From assembly GCF_900119165.1 (NCBI RefSeq), contig NZ_FPJG01000006.1, positions 8,098,001 to 8,162,000 on the forward strand: a stretch of 64,000 nt of DNA, read 5' to 3'. Both the position numbers and the translations under genes were made by a program. The DNA comes from Amycolatopsis australiensis (GTDB taxonomy: Bacteria > Actinomycetota > Actinomycetes > Mycobacteriales > Pseudonocardiaceae). The notes beneath the pieces are model-generated. The model made no database searches and had not been told where the DNA came from. It saw only the letters and a list, made by a program, of their open reading frames with translations. Of the stretch, positions 56,812 through 64,000 are shown one piece after another (the stretch's first letter is position 1; every line of letters begins with the position of its first letter).

Positions 56812-57498
56812 CTACTCCTCAGCCGGCCGGATCCACAGCCCGGCCACCTGCCCGTCTTCGCGGTAGGTCACCAGCACGGTCCGGTCCCCCGCCTCGAAGG
56901 ACAGCGGCATGTGAACGACCGTGTAGTCGCCCGTTGACCGCGCATACGGCTCCCCCATCCGCTCGTACCGGCCGACCGATCCGGCCACCTGCGCCCAGGC
57001 GAGCCGCAGCTCGTCCTCGCCGACCGCCTCACGCATGCGGTCGTCGAAGTCCCGGCGCACTTCGTGCCACTGGCAGCCGACGAGTTCCGCCACGAGTTCT
57101 TCGGCGCGGTGGATCGCGTCGGGCAGTTTCAGCTCCGCCATGGACTCTCCCGTCGCCGGATCGACCGGCCTGCCGAACCGCTGGAAGGCGGCTTGCCTGC
57201 TGGTGCCCAGCAGATCACCGATCTCCTGCCACGTGTGCCCGGCGGCCCTGGCCGCGTCCACCGCTTCCCGCAGTGCCGCCTCGGCGTCACGGACCTTCCG
57301 CAGCGCCTCGCCGATCACGGCCAGTGGTTCGCCCGGCACAGTGTCAAGATTGGATTGACGCGGCCGCTGTGTCAAGTCTTTCTTTACGTGCGCACGCTGT
57401 CTGCGAGCAGCGCTCCGACAAGTGGCGTCGCAGTACAGGCGATTTCGCCCAGCTCCTCGCCGAGGTGGCAGCGGCTTGCCACACGCAGCACAATTCAT
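56812..57498 (-). CDS. Zinc-finger/helix-turn-helix protein with DUF3887-like domain
   Basis: 228 residues. The N terminus has CAACGKPLP followed by YCDATCRSAARRQRAH, a small zinc-ribbon or MYND-like knuckle. A segment at about 85-125 (GHTWQEIGDLLGTSRQAAFQRF) is a helix-turn-helix. The C-terminal half (AEELVAELVGCQWHEVRRDF and following) resembles DUF3887, a domain often found with serine hydrolases. ATG 57498 was chosen because the zinc finger starts there. It probably senses or regulates and heads an operon with the serine hydrolase and VOC genes. The -10-like TAGACT seven bases before the ATG suggests a leaderless transcript. Confidence 0.75.
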   Translation of the reverse strand: MNCAACGKPLPPRRGAGRNRLYCDATCRSAARRQRAHVKKDLTQRPRQSNLDTVPGEPLAVIGEALRKVRDAEAALREAVDAARAAGHTWQEIGDLLGTSRQAAFQRFGRPVDPATGESMAELKLPDAIHRAEELVAELVGCQWHEVRRDFDDRMREAVGEDELRLAWAQVAGSVGRYERMGEPYARSTGDYTVVHMPLSFEAGDRTVLVTYREDGQVAGLWIRPAEE

Positions 57499-57529
57499 GC
57501 TTTCGAGTCTAGCGCACGCAATGATATTC

Positions 57530-57550
57530 CGTGCTACGCTCGGCAGCACG
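57530..57550. promoter_or_regulatory. Inverted repeat in the DUF3887/metY divergent spacer
   Basis: CGTGCT and AGCACG pair perfectly around nine bases, upstream of both divergent genes. It is placed to serve as an operator for the helix-turn-helix protein at 56812-57498. Confidence 0.4.
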
Positions 57551-57554
57551 AAAT

Positions 57555-57617
57555 GGTCTCGCCCACCTCCTGGGAGGCGTGGCCACCCGGAGGGGAGGAC
57601 GGTTACGGTGATAACCG
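57555..57617 (+). ncRNA. Structured 5' leader of the metY-type gene
   Basis: Two stems can form. GGTCTCGCC (57555-57563) pairs with GGCGTGGCC (57576-57584) over nine positions with one mismatch and one G-U. CGGTTA-CGGTGA-TAACCG (57600-57617) is a perfect hairpin lying exactly between GGAGGGGAGGA and ATG 57618. The spacing would be too long for the Shine-Dalgarno unless the hairpin is formed. It lacks the SAM-I and SAM-IV cores I know. A regulated leader is likely but its class is unknown. Confidence 0.45.
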
Positions 57618-58904
57618 ATGAGTGAACGCACCTGGGGCTTCCGCACCCGCGCACTGCACGCGGGCGGAACCCCCGATCCGGCGACCGGCGCGCGAGCCGT
57701 GCCGATCTACCAGACCACGAGCTTCGTCTTCGAAGACGCGGCCGACGCGGCCAACCTGTTCGCGCTGCAGAAGTACGGCAACATCTACAGCCGTATCGGC
57801 AATCCGACCGTGGCCGCGTTCGAGGAGCGCATCGCCAGCCTCGAAGGCGCGATCGGCGGGGTCGCCACGGCGAGCGGGCAGGCCGCGGAGTTCCTCACCT
57901 TCAGCGCGCTCACCGAGGCAGGCGACCACATCGTGTCGGCGAGCGGCCTCTACGGCGGCACGGTCACGCAGCTCAGCGGCACGCTCAGGCGGTTCGGCGT
58001 CGAGACGACGTTCGTCAGCGGCGGCATCGACGACTACGCGGCCGCGATCACCGAGCGGACCCGGCTGCTCTACACCGAGGTGATCGGCAACCCCGGCGGC
58101 GGCATCGCCGACCTCGCGGCGCTGGCGGATCTGGCCCATGCCCACGACATCCCGCTGGTGGTCGACGCGACGCTGGCGACGCCGTACCTGTGCCGGCCGA
58201 TCGAGCACGGTGCCGACATCGTGCTGCACTCGGCGACGAAGTTCCTCGGTGGCCACGGGACGACCCTCGGCGGGATCGTCGTCGAGTCGGGGAAGTTCGA
58301 CTGGGGCAACGGAAAGTTCCCGCGGATGACCGAGACCGTCGAGAGCTACGGCGGGCTCAAATACTGGGAGAACTTCGGCGAGTACGCGTTCTGCACCCGG
58401 CTGCGCGCCGAACAGCTGCGGGACATCGGCGCGGTCCTTTCTCCCCACTCGGCTTTCCTGCTGCTGCAAGGAGTCGAGACGCTGCCGCAACGGATGGACG
58501 CGCACGTGGCCAACGCGCAGGCCGTGGCGGAGTACCTCGAAGCCGACCCGCGGGTGGCGTGGGTGTCGTACGCCGGGCTGCCCGCGCACCCGCACCACGA
58601 CCTGGCCCGGAAGTACCTGCCCGCGGGACCGGGCGCGGTGTTTTCGTTCGGCATCGAGGGCGGCCGGGCGGCGGGCGAGAAGTTCGTCGAATCGGTGGAA
58701 CTGCTGTCGCACCTGGCGAACGTCGGCGACGCGAGGACGCTCGTGATCCACCCGGCGTCGACCACGCACGCGCAGCTGTCCGAGGAGCAGCTCGCCGCCG
58801 CGGGTGTCGGCCCCGACCTGATCCGGCTGTCGATCGGGCTCGAGGACGTCGACGACATCCTGTGGGACCTCGACCAGGCTCTCGGCAAGGCGGTGGCCGG
58901 ATGA
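57618..58904 (+). CDS. metY: O-acetylhomoserine/O-acetylserine sulfhydrylase-type PLP enzyme
   Basis: 428 residues. A Cys/Met-metabolism PLP enzyme; the PLP lysine is K208 ([11 protein letters not shown]), with the cofactor aspartate in VVDATLATP (D183) and the phosphate-binding part in [20 protein letters not shown]. MetY makes homocysteine directly from O-acetylhomoserine and sulfide. Its stop overlaps the CoA-binding protein start by four bases (ATGA), a typical actinobacterial pairing. Confidence 0.93.
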   Translation: MSERTWGFRTRALHAGGTPDPATGARAVPIYQTTSFVFEDAADAANLFALQKYGNIYSRIGNPTVAAFEERIASLEGAIGGVATASGQAAEFLTFSALTEAGDHIVSASGLYGGTVTQLSGTLRRFGVETTFVSGGIDDYAAAITERTRLLYTEVIGNPGGGIADLAALADLAHAHDIPLVVDATLATPYLCRPIEHGADIVLHSATKFLGGHGTTLGGIVVESGKFDWGNGKFPRMTETVESYGGLKYWENFGEYAFCTRLRAEQLRDIGAVLSPHSAFLLLQGVETLPQRMDAHVANAQAVAEYLEADPRVAWVSYAGLPAHPHHDLARKYLPAGPGAVFSFGIEGGRAAGEKFVESVELLSHLANVGDARTLVIHPASTTHAQLSEEQLAAAGVGPDLIRLSIGLEDVDDILWDLDQALGKAVAG

Positions 58905-59377
58905 CATATGCGGTCGGAGCCGTCGAGCGGCGGGCGATCCTGAACCGGACGAAGTCGGTGACGCTGGTGGGCGCGTCGGCCAACCCGGCACGGCCCAGCT
59001 ACTTCGTCGCGACCTATCTGCTCTCGTCGACTCGCTACGAAGTCAACTTCGTCAATCCGCGGCTGGACACGTTGCTCGGCAAGCCGGTGTACGCGTCGCT
59101 GAAGGACGTACCCGGCGAGCTGGACCTGGTCAGCGTGTTCCGGAAACACGACGACCTGCCTCAGGTCGCCGAGGAGGTCATCGACGCCGGCGCGCGGACA
59201 CTGTGGCTGCAACTCGGGCTGTGGCACGAGCCGGTGGCCGACCGGGCGCACGCGGCCGGGCTGGACGTCGTGATGAACCGGTGCGTGAAGATCGAACACG
59301 CCCGGTTCGCGGGCGGGCTCCACCTGGCCGGATTCAACACCGGCGTGATCAGCTCGCGGAGGCAGTCGGGACCGTAG
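58901..59377 (+). CDS. CoA-binding domain protein (YccU-like)
   Basis: 158 residues. The CoA-binding Rossmann pattern is TKSVTLVGASANPARPSYFV, with the family cysteine in VVMNRCVKIEH. It is coupled to metY (ATGA overlap). The biochemical role of the family is not established; the pairing suggests a link to sulfur or CoA metabolism. Confidence 0.9.
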   Translation: MTYAVGAVERRAILNRTKSVTLVGASANPARPSYFVATYLLSSTRYEVNFVNPRLDTLLGKPVYASLKDVPGELDLVSVFRKHDDLPQVAEEVIDAGARTLWLQLGLWHEPVADRAHAAGLDVVMNRCVKIEHARFAGGLHLAGFNTGVISSRRQSGP

Positions 59378-59412
59378 GGAAGAGAACGTCCGTTCCCGCT
59401 GTTGGCCGGGGT

Positions 59413-60168
59413 ATGACCGAGAAACTGGGGATCACCTTGTCCGGCGGCCCGACCGCGCTCCTGGAGCTGGGCGGCCTGCGACTGCTCACCGACCCGACTT
59501 TCGACGCCCCCGGCGATCATCCGATCGGCGACCGCGTGCTCGTCAAGACCGAGGCGTCGGTGCTGACCGAAGAGGCGGTCGGCGTGGTGGACGCAGTCCT
59601 GCTGTCCCACGACCAGCACCCCGACAACCTGGACGACCGCGGTCGCGCCTACCTCGCGACGGTGCCGTTGACGCTGGTCACGCCGACCGGCGCCGAGCGT
59701 TTGGGCGGAACTGCGCGGGGTTTGCGACCGTGGGAGGAGACGCGCGTGGGACCGCTGACGGTCACCGCGGTCCCGGCCTTGCACGGCCCGGAGGGCGCCG
59801 AGCCCATGACCGGACAGGTCACCGGGTTCGTCCTGAGCGGCGACGGACTGCCGACGGTGTACGTCAGCGGGGACAACGCGTCGGTCGACCTGGTGCGCGA
59901 GATCGCGTCGCGGTTCCGTATAGACGTCGCGGTGCTGTTCGCGGGCGCGGCTCGGACAAAGCTCTTCGACGGCGCTCCCCTGACGCTGACCAGCGCGAAC
60001 GCCGCCGAAGCGGCGAAGGTACTCGGCGCGGCGAAGGTGGTGCCGCTGCACTTCCGCGGCTGGCAGCACTTCAGCGAGGGCGCAGACGTGCTGCGAAAGG
60101 AGTTCGAGGCAGCGGGCCTCACGGACCGGCTTGTTCTGCTGGAACCCGGAGAGCGCGCGGAGGTCTGA
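59413..60168 (+). CDS. Metallo-beta-lactamase-fold hydrolase (UlaG-like)
   Basis: 251 residues. The metal motif is LLSHDQHPDNLD (H66, H69, D71), with later ligands in VPALHGPEG and VVPLHFRGW. It resembles UlaG/YddR-type MBL hydrolases. Substrate unknown. ATG 59413 has GGGGT only, a weak site. It follows the CoA-binding gene by 35 bases and may be in the same operon. Confidence 0.85.
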   Translation: MTEKLGITLSGGPTALLELGGLRLLTDPTFDAPGDHPIGDRVLVKTEASVLTEEAVGVVDAVLLSHDQHPDNLDDRGRAYLATVPLTLVTPTGAERLGGTARGLRPWEETRVGPLTVTAVPALHGPEGAEPMTGQVTGFVLSGDGLPTVYVSGDNASVDLVREIASRFRIDVAVLFAGAARTKLFDGAPLTLTSANAAEAAKVLGAAKVVPLHFRGWQHFSEGADVLRKEFEAAGLTDRLVLLEPGERAEV

Positions 60169-60717
60169 CCCGGCGCGGGTCCGGCCCGGCGGACGGAGGT
60201 CAGTCGAACCTGGGATCGCGCGGGCCCGGCGCAGCCCGCCACCCACGGGGGTCCGACGACCCCGGCGAACACGAGATCGTGCGGGTTCAGGCAGTCCGGA
60301 CACCCGCGGCCCGGCGCCGCCCTGGGCAGAGCCGGGGACGCACGGTCAGCACCCGTTCCCAGCAGACGGAACGCTGGCTCCGCAGCGTCCGGGGCTGGGT
60401 TCGCATCGGTCGGCACCACCCCGGCAGCGGGCCGACCGCGCGGGTGAACGCTGCGCCTGCGCCCGCAGAACCTCGGCACCGCACCCGCCACGGGCCACAC
60501 ACCCAGCGAGCCGGTTCCGCACCGCCCCGGCACCGGCCCGCGCTTGTTGGCGCCGACTGCGCATGCCGGAGGTCGGTACCCGCCTCAGCACACGGCCCGC
60601 GGGGCCGCTGGGCCGCTGGGTCGTGGGAACGGCCCGTCGTGTGCCGGGCCCGGCAGAGCGAAGCTCCAACCAGGGAGCGGGCGGAAGGCCGACCGGCCTC
60701 CGTGAGAGGCTGGCGGT
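60169..60717. other. Gene-poor 549-base spacer
   Basis: Several open frames cross this very GC-rich stretch on both strands, but none has a start site, a family pattern or sensible composition (Arg/Pro/Gly-rich). I see no RNA gene. A short GGCCGACCGGCC dyad lies near the end, before the small membrane protein. Confidence 0.5.
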
Positions 60718-60891
60718 ATGGCCAAACCGACCCCGCTGCAGTTCCGGAACATCCTCGTTGCCGTCTTGGCGGCCGCGGGCTTCGTCTGGAGCGTCGTCGT
60801 CGGGCTGCCGTGGTGGGTCAGCGCGATCATCGGCTGTGCCTGCGTTCTGTCGCTGGCCTCCGCCTACCTGAACCGTCCGAACGCGAGTTGA
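60718..60891 (+). CDS. Small two-helix membrane protein, 57 aa
   Basis: An ATG at 60718 opens a 57-residue frame (start MAKPTPLQFRNILVAVLAAA) with two hydrophobic segments, about 11-29 and 32-50, split by a PWW turn, and a short polar tail LNRPNAS. The hydrophobic pattern and clean ends argue for a real gene. The upstream site is weak (GAGAGG thirteen bases before the ATG). Function unknown. Confidence 0.6.
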   Translation: MAKPTPLQFRNILVAVLAAAGFVWSVVVGLPWWVSAIIGCACVLSLASAYLNRPNAS

Positions 60892-60901
60892 CCTCGCGGC
60901 T

Positions 60902-61915
60902 TCAGCGCGTCTTCGCGAACCGGGCCTTCAAGTTCGTCCGGCCCGCTTCGGTCAGCCGGCCGAACAGCCGCAGCCTCGCCAGCCCGCCGTCCGGATAAAT
61001 GTCCAGGCGGGCCTCGGTTACCTCCGGGCCGTCCTTCAGCGCGAACCGGTGGCGGGTGTCCGGCTGCAGGCGCGTCTTCGGCAGCAGATCCACCCACTCG
61101 CCATACGTGTCGCGGCCGCTCACCGATGCCCAGCCCGGGGCGTTGCCCTTCAGGTTGCTCGTGTCCAGCTCCGCGAACCGGACGATTCCCGCGCCGGCCA
61201 GGCGGAGGGTCACCCAGTCGTTGCCGTCGTCGCGGCGGCGGGCCGTCTCCCAGCCCTCTGCCTGGTGCGCCGCCAGTCCGGGCGAGAGCATGTTGTTCGG
61301 CGACGAATAAAACTTGTTGCTGCAGCCGGTGACCACGGCACCGTTCTCCAGGGCCGCCAGGTCGAGCGCGTCCAGGTCGAGCAGGTCCGGGTCCGGGATC
61401 GGCGCGCCGTGCACGCGGAGCCGCGCGACGCCGCCGTCCGGGTGCTGGGTCAACCGCACGTGCGTGTACCGGCGCGAGCCGTTGACCGCGTAGAAGTTCT
61501 CCGTGTGGCCGGCTGCCGGGGCGCGGTCGACCAGGACGTCCCAGTCCGCCGACAGCAGCTCGGCCGCGCTCGGGTAGCCCGGCACCGACGTCGCCTCGAC
61601 CGAGACGAACGGCGGGTAGTTGCCCTTGAAGAACGCCGTGTCGACGATGACGCCCGCGACTGTCCCGGCCAGGCCCAGCCGCAGGATCGCCTGGTCGTCG
61701 CCCGGTTCGCGGTGGCGGCGGGTCTCCCAGCCGTCGTAGACCTGGCCCTTCGGGCCGAACGTATCGGCGCGGTGCGCCGGCGCCCACGGGTTGACGAGGT
61801 TCTCCTTCTCGGCGAACAGCTCGTCGGTCGCCCACATCACGGTCCCGCCGAAGCGGCGCGACGCGAGGTCGGGCAGTTCCGTCCACTCCGGACGTTCGGA
61901 CACCACAGCCTCCAT
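60902..61915 (-). CDS. alc: Allantoicase
   Basis: 337 residues, two homologous halves: LASRRFGGTVMWATDELFAEKENL and YDGWETRRHREPGDDQAILRL in the first, VTGCSNKFYSSPNNMLSPG and GWETARRRDDGNDWVTLRL in the second. It hydrolyses allantoate to ureidoglycolate and urea. ATG 61915 lies one base past the allantoinase stop, so the two steps of purine-ring breakdown are cotranscribed. Confidence 0.95.
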   Translation of the reverse strand: MEAVVSERPEWTELPDLASRRFGGTVMWATDELFAEKENLVNPWAPAHRADTFGPKGQVYDGWETRRHREPGDDQAILRLGLAGTVAGVIVDTAFFKGNYPPFVSVEATSVPGYPSAAELLSADWDVLVDRAPAAGHTENFYAVNGSRRYTHVRLTQHPDGGVARLRVHGAPIPDPDLLDLDALDLAALENGAVVTGCSNKFYSSPNNMLSPGLAAHQAEGWETARRRDDGNDWVTLRLAGAGIVRFAELDTSNLKGNAPGWASVSGRDTYGEWVDLLPKTRLQPDTRHRFALKDGPEVTEARLDIYPDGGLARLRLFGRLTEAGRTNLKARFAKTR

Positions 61916-61916
61916 T

Positions 61917-63245
61917 TCAGCAGTCCCCCCGGGTCAGCAACGCGCCGCGCGGCTCGTCGCCGGTGATTTCGGTGCCCCGCAGCCACGTCGAACGCACCAC
62001 GCCGGCGAGCGGGCGGCGGTCGTAGGCGCTGACCGGGTTGCGGTGCTTCAGTTTCGCGACGTCGACCACGAACGCCTCGTCCGGCGCGAACACGCAGAAG
62101 TCGGCGTCGAACCCCACCGCCAGGTGGCCCTTGCGGCGCATCCCGGCCTGCGCGGCTGGACGTTCGGCCATCCAGCGGACGACGTCGGTCAACGCGAACC
62201 CACGTTGCCGCGCCTGCGTCCAGACCGCCGGCAAGCCCAGCTGAAGGCTCGAAATCCCGCCCCACGCGAGACCGAAATCGCCGCTGTCGAAGCGTTTCAG
62301 CTCCGGGGTGCACGGCGAGTGATCGCTGACGACGCAGTCGATCACGCCGTCGGCGAGTCCCTGCCAAAGCAGCTCGCGGTTCGCGGCCTCCCGGATCGGC
62401 GGGCAGCACTTGAACTGCGTCGCGCCGTCGCGGATTTCCTCGGCGATGAAGCTGAGGTAGTGCGGGCAGGTCTCCGCGGTCAGCGCCACGCCGTCGCGGC
62501 GTGCCTCGGCGATCAGCGGGAGAGCGTCCGATGAGGACAGATGCAGGATGTGCGCCCGCGCGTTGTGGCGGCGGGCCGCCTCGATCACGTGCGAAATCGC
62601 CAGATTTTCCGCCGTGCGCGGCCGGGATCGCAAGAAGTCGACATAGCGACCGCCGTGCGGCTCCGGCGCTTCGTCGATCTCGTGCGCGTCTTCGGCGTGG
62701 ACGATCATCAGCGCGTCGAAGGAGCTCAGCTCCCGCAACGCTTCGTCGAGGCCGGCCGGGTCGAGCGGCGGGAACTCGTCGACGCCCGAGTGCAGCAGGA
62801 AGCACTTGAAGCCGAACACGCCGGCGTCGTGCAGGCCCCGGAGGTCCGCGAGGTTGCCGGGAATCGCGCCACCCCAAAAGCCGACGTCGACGTGCACCCG
62901 GCCGGTCGCCGCCTTGCGCTTGACCTCCAGGGCCGCGACGTCGACGGTCGGGGGCAGGCTGTTGAGCGGCATGTCCACGATCGTGGTCACGCCGCCGGCG
63001 GCGGCCGCGCGGGTCGCCGTCTCGAAGCCCTCCCACTCGGCGCGGCCGGGGTCGTTCACGTGGACGTGCGTGTCGACGAGTCCCGGCAGCAGCACGACGT
63101 CGTCGCCGAGGTCGAGCTCGCGATCGCCGGACAGCGACGCGCCGCCGGGTTCGACCGCGACGATCCGCCCGCCGTCGACGCCGACCGTCGCCGGTACCTC
63201 ACCCTCCGCCGTGACGGCTCGGGCCGCGCGCACCACAAGATCCAT
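61917..63245 (-). CDS. allB: Allantoinase
   Basis: 442 residues. A cyclic amidohydrolase converting allantoin to allantoate. Metal ligands: H60 and H62 ([11 protein letters not shown]), carboxylated K147 ([11 protein letters not shown]), H183 (IVHAEDAHE), H235 (HILHLSS) and D308 (VVSDHSPC). GGAGAAGGG lies eight bases before ATG 63245; an in-frame upstream ATG at 63275 is less likely. First gene of allB-alc, divergent from an HTH regulator. Confidence 0.95.
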   Translation of the reverse strand: MDLVVRAARAVTAEGEVPATVGVDGGRIVAVEPGGASLSGDRELDLGDDVVLLPGLVDTHVHVNDPGRAEWEGFETATRAAAAGGVTTIVDMPLNSLPPTVDVAALEVKRKAATGRVHVDVGFWGGAIPGNLADLRGLHDAGVFGFKCFLLHSGVDEFPPLDPAGLDEALRELSSFDALMIVHAEDAHEIDEAPEPHGGRYVDFLRSRPRTAENLAISHVIEAARRHNARAHILHLSSSDALPLIAEARRDGVALTAETCPHYLSFIAEEIRDGATQFKCCPPIREAANRELLWQGLADGVIDCVVSDHSPCTPELKRFDSGDFGLAWGGISSLQLGLPAVWTQARQRGFALTDVVRWMAERPAAQAGMRRKGHLAVGFDADFCVFAPDEAFVVDVAKLKHRNPVSAYDRRPLAGVVRSTWLRGTEITGDEPRGALLTRGDC

Positions 63246-63263
63246 CCGAAAACCCTTCTCCGG

Positions 63264-63375
63264 GAGGATGACCACCGCCGATTTTCACACTACGGAAAGG
63301 CGGTTTCGCACAACGACAGTAACCACGGCGCGCGCCGCTCGTCAACGACGGACGCGGCGCGTTACGGTCATCCTC
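63264..63375. promoter_or_regulatory. Divergent control region of the allantoin genes
   Basis: GAGGATGACC (63264-63273) and its exact inverse GGTCATCCTC (63366-63375) flank the spacer, so each divergent transcript carries GGTCATCCTC just before its start region. A further CGGAAA/TTTCG dyad lies near 63290-63305. These are likely sites for the regulator encoded at 63376. Confidence 0.45.
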
Positions 63376-64000
63376 GTGCGGCTTGAAGCGGAGTTCACGA
63401 GCGAACCGTTCCGCGGCGAGGGTTCGCCGCCCGAGCACGCGCTCGCCGCGCGCGACGCCGCCGCGGAAGCAGGGTTGGAGACCGACTTCGGGCCGCTCGG
63501 CACCCTGGTGAGCGGCGACGCGAAGGAAGTTCTGGAGGCGCTGCCGGCCATCGCCCGGGCAGCGCTCGACGGCGGCGCGACCCAGGTGACGCTGCAGGTA
63601 CGCCGCCCCGCGGCGAGCAACCCGCCGGCCGACGAGGACACGGCAGCCCAGCACCGGCGCTCCGCAGCGAGCGAAGCGTCCCGAAACAACGCCACGGCAA
63701 GCCACCCGCCCACCAGCGCAGACACGACCGGCACAGGACGCCGCGGTACGGCGAGTGAGGCGGCCGCGAACTCCGCGACCGGCGAAGAGCCCGCTGCGCC
63801 GGTCGGGTTGAACGATGCGCTCGCCCGGCTCATCGCCGACGTCGAGCGGGAACTCGGGTCCCCGCTCGGCGATCTCGACCGCGCCGGGAAGCAGCGCGCC
63901 GTGCGGTTGCTGCGCGAACGCGGGGCCTTCGGGCTGCGGAAGTCCGTCTCGTCCGTGGCCGACGCGCTGGGCGTCACGCGGTTCACCGTGTACAACTACC
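63376..64000 (+). CDS. Helix-turn-helix regulator with a YkoF/MTH1187-like N-terminal domain, partial
   Basis: GTG 63376 opens a frame that runs past the window edge; 208 residues are visible. Residues 1-75 (RLEAEFTSEPFRGEGSPPEH, then GLETDFGPLGTLVSGD and TQVTLQVRR) look like the thiamine-binding MTH1187/YkoF fold. A Ser/Ala/Thr-rich linker follows. The visible end (LNDALARLIADVERELGSPL, LRKSVSSVADALGVTRFTVYNY) is a helix-turn-helix. Divergence from allB suggests it controls allantoin use, perhaps by binding a purine breakdown product in the N-terminal domain. The start is very close to the GGTCATCCTC motif, so leaderless expression is possible. Confidence 0.7.
   Translation, partial: MRLEAEFTSEPFRGEGSPPEHALAARDAAAEAGLETDFGPLGTLVSGDAKEVLEALPAIARAALDGGATQVTLQVRRPAASNPPADEDTAAQHRRSAASEASRNNATASHPPTSADTTGTGRRGTASEAAANSATGEEPAAPVGLNDALARLIADVERELGSPLGDLDRAGKQRAVRLLRERGAFGLRKSVSSVADALGVTRFTVYNY

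Noticed and set aside
57541..57617. SAM-I or SAM-IV riboswitch before metY
   Set aside because: The conserved cores of these classes are not visible, and the leader is too short. It is kept only as an unclassified structure.
60200..60230. tRNA remnant suggested by a GGTTCGA-like string on the minus strand
   Set aside because: No acceptor or anticodon stem can be paired around it, and the T-loop pattern is incomplete.
60169..60717. Long open frames on both strands in the spacer
   Set aside because: They have no ribosome site, no family pattern and Arg/Pro/Gly-rich composition typical of noncoding high-GC DNA.

Overview
This is a 64 kb stretch of a very GC-rich actinobacterial chromosome. The order frr-pyrH-tsf-rpsB, a WhiG-type sigma factor, xerC-dprA-yifB-yraN, DUF2469-rnhB-lepB-rplS-trmD-rimM-khpA-rpsP-ffh, an amt-glnK-glnD operon and many GTG/TTG starts point to a filamentous member of the Pseudonocardiales. 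An Amycolatopsis-like species is the best guess; that is an inference, since no rRNA or species marker is present. I saw no insertion sequence, prophage, CRISPR array or tRNA.

Layout. 1-6.6 kb: end of a flavin-reductase-like gene, an Rv2578c-type radical SAM gene, an unknown large membrane protein, rlmN, and a secreted CBM13-GH62 arabinofuranosidase with a LacI-type operator. 6.6-13.5 kb: a transketolase/E1-like enzyme behind an Lrp regulator, then a four-gene ferric-siderophore importer with an IdeR/DmdR-like iron box. 13.5-18.2 kb: PadR regulator, methyltransferase, VOC protein, and a divergent MFS exporter/LysR pair. 18.2-38.3 kb: the conserved translation, division and secretion core, almost all on the minus strand and densely coupled by 1-4 nt overlaps. 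38.5-48.2 kb: accessory regulators and transport (ABC exporter/MarR, Ku, TetR/SDR, a GGDEF membrane protein, and a TetR/membrane protein/rifampicin-monooxygenase-like cassette). 48.2-52.3 kb: amt-glnK-glnD nitrogen operon. 52.4-60.9 kb: RlmA-type methyltransferase, FhuF-like protein, a frameshifted ECF sigma gene, a zinc-finger/DUF3887 - serine hydrolase - VOC operon, and a metY-type gene behind a structured leader. 60.9-64 kb: allantoicase and allantoinase divergent from an HTH regulator cut by the window edge.

The most unusual object is at 43862-44137, between the SDR and GGDEF genes. Five consecutive minus-strand micro-ORFs each have their own Shine-Dalgarno sequence and all encode the same hexapeptide, MRNRES. 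They differ from one another only at synonymous positions and in ATG/GTG start usage, which argues that the peptide itself is selected. I know of no described system of this kind.

Other points of note are three convincing leaderless promoters (-10 box 6-7 nt before ATG), an ECF sigma gene split by a single-base frameshift but retaining a good autoregulatory-type promoter, and several clear palindromic operators next to their likely regulators.
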